DNA of 11,325 nt from Candidatus Methanophaga sp. GoMg3.2. GTDB taxonomy: Archaea > Halobacteriota > Syntropharchaeia > Alkanophagales > Methanospirareceae. The DNA lies in contig QBUN01000366.1 of NCBI GenBank assembly GCA_013180565.1, forward strand, positions 1 to 11,325, read 5' to 3'. Below, in pieces: positions 7,373-11,325 of the stretch (the first letter of the stretch is position 1; each line of letters starts with the position of its first letter). The translations under genes were made by a program, and so were the position numbers. Under the pieces are notes generated by a model. The model ran no database searches. It was not told where the DNA came from and was given only the letters and a program-made list of their open reading frames with translations.

Positions 7373-8185
7373 TTATCGAGTAACCCTACCTCTGAAGAGC
7401 GAATACGTAAAGAAGGCATAGTAATTGGGATTATTAAGGATAAAATCAGGTGATTCCGGTAAACATAGACGCTGAAACTGTATCCAATCCTTATGTGATA
7501 GTTCCACTTGCACATCCACCCATCGCATCTCAAGCAGTGCCATCATGGCGTTGCGGATTTCATCGCTCAGTGGAGCGTGAACACTGCCTGCAAAAGTCTG
7601 GGCAGAGGTCTGCTCCAGACCTGCTTTACGGAACCAGCCAGGCATACGCGAGAAGTGCAGCTCTGGTCTCATCCCCTCAACAAAAGGGGCAAATCCAGAA
7701 GATGTCACATTCAGTCGGGCTTCCAGCAGAGGGTATCCTGGAAGTAACTGTTGCGAAGACCAGGCAAGGATGATCACACTGCCGCCTGGCTTCACCACTC
7801 TTGCAAGTTCCTTTATCTGCGGTAGGGGTTCTCCAGGAGCATATCCAACACAGTTTGCACTCCATACCCAATCAAAGGTGTTGTCTTCAAAGGGGAGGTT
7901 GCTCACATCTGCTTCCTGAAAAAAGACCTGTTCAGCCATACCTGTCTTCTTGGCAATTTCTCCTGCTTTAGCCAGAAACTCAGGGGACCGGTCAATGCCT
8001 GTGACATGACCGGCAGGTCCTACGGCTTCTGCCAGCAATAACGCCTGATACCCGATCCCGCATCCGGCATCCAGACCCCTGCTCCCCTGAGGAAGTCTGA
8101 GTGTATGGATAACTAAGCGGTATGTGGGTTCACCCAAGGGATTGGTCACTACTAATTTCCGCATGTAGCTATCTGTGTTAGTCAT
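7373..8185 (-). CDS. Class I SAM-dependent methyltransferase (UbiE-like)
   Basis: 270 residues, apparently intact. Motif I is LDAGCGIG (residues 38-45); the SAM-ribose acidic residue is D65 in GIDRS; motif II/III is EADVSNLPFEDNTFDWVW (91-108); the later VVKPGG is at about 130-135. This is a Rossmann-fold small-molecule methyltransferase; the substrate cannot be read from sequence. The C-terminal half (150-270) is a variable substrate domain ending FFTYSLFRGRVTR. The ATG at 8185 follows MTNTDSYMRKL; an SD-like GAGGTG at 8218-8213 is 27 bases away, too far to act on it. The stop at 7375-7373 falls exactly at the edge of the symporter remnant, so the last residues could be junction-derived. It lies 92 bases downstream of the helicase gene, which has the same strand, with its own TATA-like element between them. 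Confidence 0.9.
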   Translation of the reverse strand: MTNTDSYMRKLVVTNPLGEPTYRLVIHTLRLPQGSRGLDAGCGIGYQALLLAEAVGPAGHVTGIDRSPEFLAKAGEIAKKTGMAEQVFFQEADVSNLPFEDNTFDWVWSANCVGYAPGEPLPQIKELARVVKPGGSVIILAWSSQQLLPGYPLLEARLNVTSSGFAPFVEGMRPELHFSRMPGWFRKAGLEQTSAQTFAGSVHAPLSDEIRNAMMALLEMRWVDVQVELSHKDWIQFQRLCLPESPDFILNNPNYYAFFTYSLFRGRVTR

Positions 8186-8245
8186 TCTCTACTCTTTCAA
8201 CTTTTATTTGACCACCTCAGAGACTATTTTTTAATTTTGATTCTA

Positions 8246-8261
8246 TGATATATATTTATCA
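8246..8261. promoter_or_regulatory. TATA-like palindrome before the methyltransferase gene
   Basis: TGATATATATTTATCA at 8246-8261 is a TGATA/TATCA inverted repeat around a TATATA core. It is nested in a wider TTTTGAT (8235-8241) / ATCAAAA (8258-8264) inverted repeat. It lies about 60-75 bases upstream of the methyltransferase ATG on the minus strand. It could be the TATA box of that gene with an overlapping operator. There is no T-run on the minus strand, so it does not look like the helicase terminator. Confidence 0.4.
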
Positions 8262-8277
8262 AAACTTTTTGGATAAA

Positions 8278-9675
8278 CTATTTACTGGGTGTTCCCTTAC
8301 CAGCCTCACTTTTACGCCTCTGTGCAATACCCACTTCTGTTGTCTTTTTCGATATGATTTCATATAGAATCGCGAGTTTACCCTCTTTCTTCCTCAGTAT
8401 CCTACCCAATCGCTGCTTATATTCTCTCTTACTGCCGCTACCACTCAATATAACACCAACAGAAGCTTCTGGTACATCAATGCCCTCTTCCAGAACCTTA
8501 GAGGTTACAATCGCCTTGTATTTCCCCGCCCGGAACTTATCCATAATTTCCGCGCGTTCATCCTTCTGCGTGGTATGCGTAATCGCAGGTATGAGGAACT
8601 CCCGGGAGATAGCATAAACCAGCGAATTATGCTCGGTAAATATTATCATTCGTTCACCGAAATGGTTATCCAGGATATCGGAAAGCGCATGTAACTTTGA
8701 GTTCGAGTTCAAAGCTATCTGTCTCGCTCTGTTTCGTGCCAGCAAAGCTGCTCTTGCACTTGCGTCGCGACCACTTCTCATAACAAGCAGCCGGAAATTT
8801 TTTGGCGATTTCAAGATTATGTTCCTGCTCTTCAGGAAATCAGAGAATATGTCATGGTATTTTTCGTATTCCGACCGTTCAGCCACCGTTAAATCAGTAA
8901 CGATCCGCTTCGTTTTATATTCAGCTAAATGCTTGCCTTTTAGTTTTTCCAGCCCAATTTCATATACCTTCCCGCCTATCAATCTTTCGAGCTCTTTATG
9001 CCGCCCATCCTCTCGTTCGTAGGTCGCGGTCAATCCCAGCCGGTAAGGCGCGACAAACAGCTCCGCTATGCTCGCATATCCTGGCGATGGCAGATGGTGA
9101 ACCTCATCGAAGAGCAAGAATAGGAACTTGTTTCCCAGCTCCTCCGCCCTCAAATACGCGGTATCGTAAGTTGATACTGTTATAGGCGCCAAGATATGCT
9201 TTTCGCCGCTGTATGTGCCAATTTCAATGCCAAATTTCTGTTCCAATTCGTTTTTCCACTGTTTTAGCAGTTCCAATGTCGGTACGATAACCAGTGCTGG
9301 AACATTCAGCATGCTAATTGCTTTTATGCCTATTATTGTCTTGCCAGCGCCAGTGGGTAAGACCAAAGCCCCGCTTTTTGTTTGTAGCCATTTAGCTATT
9401 GCATCCTCCTGATAGTCACGCAAGGCCAAATTACATGCTAAATCCGGCATTGGCATTAAGTCCAGAACGTTATCCACGTAATCGAGCCCGGATAGATTCA
9501 GATATTCTAGCACGTCCTTATAGAACAGGGACGAGCATCGATAGCAGCCCACACGAGTATCCCAAACGGTATGCGGCAGCTTGAAATTGCTATTTATTAC
9601 TATCGTACCGTGCTCATAGCTTAATGTTATGATGTCCCTTTTTATTACCCCATGATCATTCTTTTTCGTGTGCAT
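8278..9675 (-). CDS. Archaeal XPB/Rad25-like superfamily 2 DNA helicase
   Basis: 465 residues, close to the usual archaeal XPB length. The N-terminal damage-recognition-like part includes [19 protein letters not shown] (38-56). Helicase domain 1: Q-like [10 protein letters not shown] (87-96), Walker A PTGAGKT (107-113), DEVHH (190-194), GLTAT (214-218), followed at once by the XPB RED motif (R221-D223, in YEREDGRH). Helicase domain 2: IIFTEH (344-349), [13 protein letters not shown] (392-404) and the arginine-finger motif QRLGRILR (421-428). All catalytic motifs are intact. In eukaryotes XPB acts in TFIIH in promoter opening and nucleotide excision repair; archaeal homologues are ATP-dependent 3'-5' helicases, usually encoded beside the nuclease Bax1. 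No Bax1-like gene follows here. The start at 9675 gives the complete N-domain; no SD is seen, so the transcript is probably nearly leaderless. The stop is TAG at 8280-8278. Confidence 0.93.
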   Translation of the reverse strand: MHTKKNDHGVIKRDIITLSYEHGTIVINSNFKLPHTVWDTRVGCYRCSSLFYKDVLEYLNLSGLDYVDNVLDLMPMPDLACNLALRDYQEDAIAKWLQTKSGALVLPTGAGKTIIGIKAISMLNVPALVIVPTLELLKQWKNELEQKFGIEIGTYSGEKHILAPITVSTYDTAYLRAEELGNKFLFLLFDEVHHLPSPGYASIAELFVAPYRLGLTATYEREDGRHKELERLIGGKVYEIGLEKLKGKHLAEYKTKRIVTDLTVAERSEYEKYHDIFSDFLKSRNIILKSPKNFRLLVMRSGRDASARAALLARNRARQIALNSNSKLHALSDILDNHFGERMIIFTEHNSLVYAISREFLIPAITHTTQKDERAEIMDKFRAGKYKAIVTSKVLEEGIDVPEASVGVILSGSGSKREYKQRLGRILRKKEGKLAILYEIISKKTTEVGIAQRRKSEAGKGTPSK

Positions 9676-9732
9676 GTATGTGGTGAATGTTTAAAAGCAA
9701 CACCGATATATAATACAATGGGTGATACAAAA
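9676..9732. promoter_or_regulatory. Divergent promoter region between XPB helicase and Alba
   Basis: Only 57 bases separate the two divergent starts. TTTAAAA at 9690-9696 sits about 25 bases before a likely plus-strand transcript start near 9718, giving Alba a short leader. TATATAAT at 9707-9714 (ATTATATA on the minus strand) is spaced about 26 bases before position 9684 on the minus strand, fitting a nearly leaderless helicase message. Assignment of each box to its gene rests on the usual archaeal TATA-to-start distance and is inference. Confidence 0.5.
9721..9726 (+). promoter_or_regulatory. Shine-Dalgarno GGTGAT that selects the Alba start
   Basis: GGTGAT matches the anti-SD at the 3' end of archaeal 16S rRNA and lies six bases before ATG 9733. 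The in-frame ATG at 9718 has no such site upstream and overlaps this one, so 9733 is the preferred start. Confidence 0.65.
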
Positions 9733-10011
9733 ATGCCAGAAGACAACGTGATATATATCGGAACTAAGCCTATGATGAGTTATGTCATGGCGGTAGTGAC
9801 GCAGATCAATAGCGGCTCTGACGAGGTAGTGATAAAGGCGCGGGGCCGAGCAATTGCAAGGGCCGTGGATACCGCAGAGGTAACGAGGGCTAAGTTCGTG
9901 CCGGGAATGGAAGTGAAGGACATAAAGATAGGGACTGAGCAGATATCAGGAGACGAAGGATATAAGGCGAACGTCTCGTCAATTGAGATAACATTGGTAA
10001 CGAAGGCATGA
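9733..10011 (+). CDS. alba: DNA/RNA-binding chromatin protein Alba
   Basis: 92 residues from ATG 9733 (97 if the in-frame ATG at 9718 is used). Family hallmarks in order: [17 protein letters not shown] (6-22), [18 protein letters not shown] and [16 protein letters not shown], ending [13 protein letters not shown]. Alba dimers coat double-stranded DNA and also bind RNA, acting as abundant chromatin proteins. The lysine equivalent to Sulfolobus Alba K17 is present (GTKP), while the position of the acetylated K16 is threonine, as in many euryarchaeal members. The gene is monocistronic and diverges from the XPB helicase. It ends about 60 bases before a hairpin terminator. The length and motifs leave little doubt. 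Confidence 0.96.
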   Translation: MPEDNVIYIGTKPMMSYVMAVVTQINSGSDEVVIKARGRAIARAVDTAEVTRAKFVPGMEVKDIKIGTEQISGDEGYKANVSSIEITLVTKA

Positions 10012-10060
10012 ACTAGATTCCACCGGAGTATTACTCTCTTCGGTTAGCGAAAGCGTTCGA

Positions 10061-10100
10061 TAAAAAAAATGAAGCCGCTTAATGCGGCTTCTTCCCGTTT
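10061..10100. terminator. Bidirectional hairpin terminator between convergent genes
   Basis: A perfect 8-bp stem, GAAGCCGC (10071-10078) and GCGGCTTC (10084-10091), has a five-base loop TTAAT. On the minus strand it is followed by ATTTTTTTTA, an eight-T run, so it is strongest for the FG-GAP gene. On the plus strand a weaker TTCCCGTTTT follows it for Alba. It sits between the Alba stop (10011) and the minus-strand gene stop (10126). Confidence 0.8.
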
Positions 10101-10125
10101 TGATTATGCGTGCGATAAGCACGGT

Positions 10126-10636
10126 CTATTCTTCCCTGTATCCCAACGCATACACCTGATCATGTGATCCGAGCAGTACATCGGCAATTTCATCGCCATT
10201 GAGGTCACTTGCAGACAATGCAAAGAGATCCCTTCCTGTTACAGACTCTTCCCAGAGATGTTCGCCATTATGCCCCCGCTTCGCTATTACTGTCGCTGTT
10301 TTATCTCTCGTAGTCTCATTGTATCCCCCTATCTGCACTAACACATCCGCCTTATCGTCCCCGTTAAGGTCACGCACAGAAAAGGCATTGGTCCAATTCG
10401 TCCCCAGCGTGCGGTTCATCCCATAACTGCGTTACATTACCGGTAAATCGGAAATACGTATGATCTTTCGCGGGCTCGGACATAAATAAATCAACAGTAG
10501 TAATCTCGTAGGTCACGTTTTCTGCCGGCGATATGATCGCTACCACCGATGGGTTGTTGCCAACACCGTTTCTTCCTTTCGAGTAATACTCAATGTACTG
10601 GTTTAGCGATTCATATTCGGGATTTCCCTTTTGCAT
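10126..10636 (-). pseudogene. FG-GAP-like repeat protein gene interrupted by a frameshift
   Basis: Two overlapping frames appear to be one gene. The first (10636-10370) gives MQKGNPEYESLNQYIEYYSK, then an Ig-like segment (SPAENVTYEITTVDLFMSEP) to FTGNVTQLW. The second (10419-10126) carries MNRTLGTNWTNAFSVRDLNG and two calcium-binding FG-GAP/VCBS-like loops, DLNGDDKADVLV and DLNGDEIADVLLG, ending VYALGYREE. The switch falls near 10419-10425, in TTATGGGATGAACC: reading TGG G ATG moves from one frame to the other. The joined product, about 165 residues, is a beta-propeller-like fragment too short for a full propeller and without its own signal peptide. It follows the metallophosphoesterase by 13 bases. 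It may be a degraded tail of a larger secreted protein, or a real gene with a sequencing error. Confidence 0.6.
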
Positions 10637-10649
10637 GGTCTATGAAAAC

Positions 10650-11325
10650 TTAAAAATCCACCACTTTTTGTACATACTCATCCGGCTCTTTTGTTACAAG
10701 TCTCGTGCCATCACCACATTCCAAAGCGTGATAAACAACCTCTAACGAATTATCCGCTGGATAAACCACAAGAACCTGAGGTGTACCAGATGGCGGTTTA
10801 TTATAATGTCCAGTGTAATAGGAACCCGGTATTTCACGTTCGATGTCACCTGTTGTCCAATTCATCCCCGTATGTCGACCTAATGAGTCCCGTACGCTAA
10901 TACCCCATATGGATTCGGGTTCAGCAACGGAATCAGCCAATGACAAAGTGAAAGTAGACCGATTTAGAGTGGGTGTTGTTTCCGCTGAGATGTTTGAAAT
11001 CACACCATCGGTGATGTTGATCACTCGGTACCCATGTTTATATCCATGCTCATCTTTTGTAGCACTTCTTGTTTGAATAAACATATATGATTCCGTAATC
11101 GCTGGCACATCCACAGGAGGGGCGTGGACCGCCACATAATCCTTGTGTGTATGTCCTGTAAGAAGCAAATAGGCATGATTATTGAGACAATAATCTATAA
11201 AATCACATCTATTCTTTGCTATACAAGCATCGTTTCCGCCATAGTCTGAGCAATTATTAGGAACCTTAACCTTATAATCATACAAATTCTCGTCGTCCTT
11301 ATCGTTGATAACCGGATGATGCATA
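10650..11325 (-). CDS. Calcineurin-like metallophosphoesterase, C-terminal part (partial)
   Basis: The frame is open at the right edge. The first visible residues, MHHPVIND, are the metal-binding HHP region, not a start, so the 5' part lies outside the window. LLLTGHTHKD about 50 residues later is the GHTH metal-ligand motif of calcineurin-like phosphoesterases. Several cysteines (NNCSDYGG, DACIAKNRC) fit an extracytoplasmic location. From about residue 100 a beta-rich segment follows, with FTLSLADSVAEPESIWGISV and VLVVYPADNSLEVVYHALE. The stop is TAA at 10652-10650. The substrate is unknown. It is followed at 13 bases by the FG-GAP-like reading frame, and the two may once have been one surface protein or operon. 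Confidence 0.8.
   Translation of the reverse strand, partial: MHHPVINDKDDENLYDYKVKVPNNCSDYGGNDACIAKNRCDFIDYCLNNHAYLLLTGHTHKDYVAVHAPPVDVPAITESYMFIQTRSATKDEHGYKHGYRVINITDGVISNISAETTPTLNRSTFTLSLADSVAEPESIWGISVRDSLGRHTGMNWTTGDIEREIPGSYYTGHYNKPPSGTPQVLVVYPADNSLEVVYHALECGDGTRLVTKEPDEYVQKVVDF

Noticed and set aside
7141..7533. Minus-strand 130-codon frame spanning the methyltransferase end and the symporter remnant
   Set aside because: It is out of frame with both genes, and the AGCS and methyltransferase motifs are read in other frames.
8235..8264. Terminator for the XPB helicase
   Set aside because: The 7-bp stem has a 16-base loop and is followed on the minus strand by A-rich, not T-rich, sequence.
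9652..9732. Longer Alba beginning at 9652 or 9718
   Set aside because: The extension covers the promoter boxes and the overlapping helicase start. The SD and family length favour 9733.

Overview
The window looks archaeal. It carries a chromatin protein of the Alba family, an archaeal XPB-type helicase, a large secreted DUF3344/CARDB surface protein of the kind common in methanogen-related Euryarchaeota, AT-rich TATA-like promoter elements, and Shine-Dalgarno (SD) signals matching GGTGA. A methanogen- or ANME-like euryarchaeon is my best guess. That is inference from gene content; no marker in the window fixes the lineage.

Layout. (1) 1-3376, minus strand: the 5' part of a very large secreted protein made of two ~530-550-codon tandem units (CARDB + DUF3344 + CARDB). 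It runs off the left edge. Its signal peptide is out of frame with the body by one base, at a G5 run. (2) 3377-3615: its AT-rich upstream region with an AAAAT microsatellite, then an imperfect inverted repeat. (3) 3616-5185: a complete-looking insertion sequence with one DDE transposase and unusual compound ends, three 20-bp repeats on the left and two on the right. (4) 5186-7372: a graveyard of three genes, all on the minus strand. A sodium:alanine symporter (AGCS) remnant has internal deletions. A COG2403-type 'cyclic 2,3-diphosphoglycerate synthetase' GTPase has one in-frame TGA and a 4-bp TGCA duplication. A carbamate kinase has one in-frame TGA and is cut off at the insertion sequence. 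(5) 7373-9675: an intact SAM methyltransferase and an XPB/Rad25-like helicase, both minus. (6) 9733-10011: Alba on the plus strand, diverging from the helicase. (7) 10071-10091: a hairpin terminator shared by two convergent transcription units. (8) 10126-11325, minus: a secreted-type metallophosphoesterase (its C-terminal part) followed by a frameshifted gene with FG-GAP-like calcium-binding repeats.

How it fits together. Regions 1 and 8 encode cell-surface proteins. The XPB-Alba pair is housekeeping DNA metabolism and chromatin. The middle is a former amino-acid uptake and carbamoyl-phosphate/carbamate kinase module. It has decayed by nonsense mutation, frameshift, deletion and IS insertion, and the distal half of carbamate kinase is absent from the window. 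I found no CRISPR array, tRNA, rRNA or defence system. The most unusual items are the compound IS ends, the multiply broken but still readable gene cluster, and the one-base frame break just after the signal peptide of the giant surface protein.
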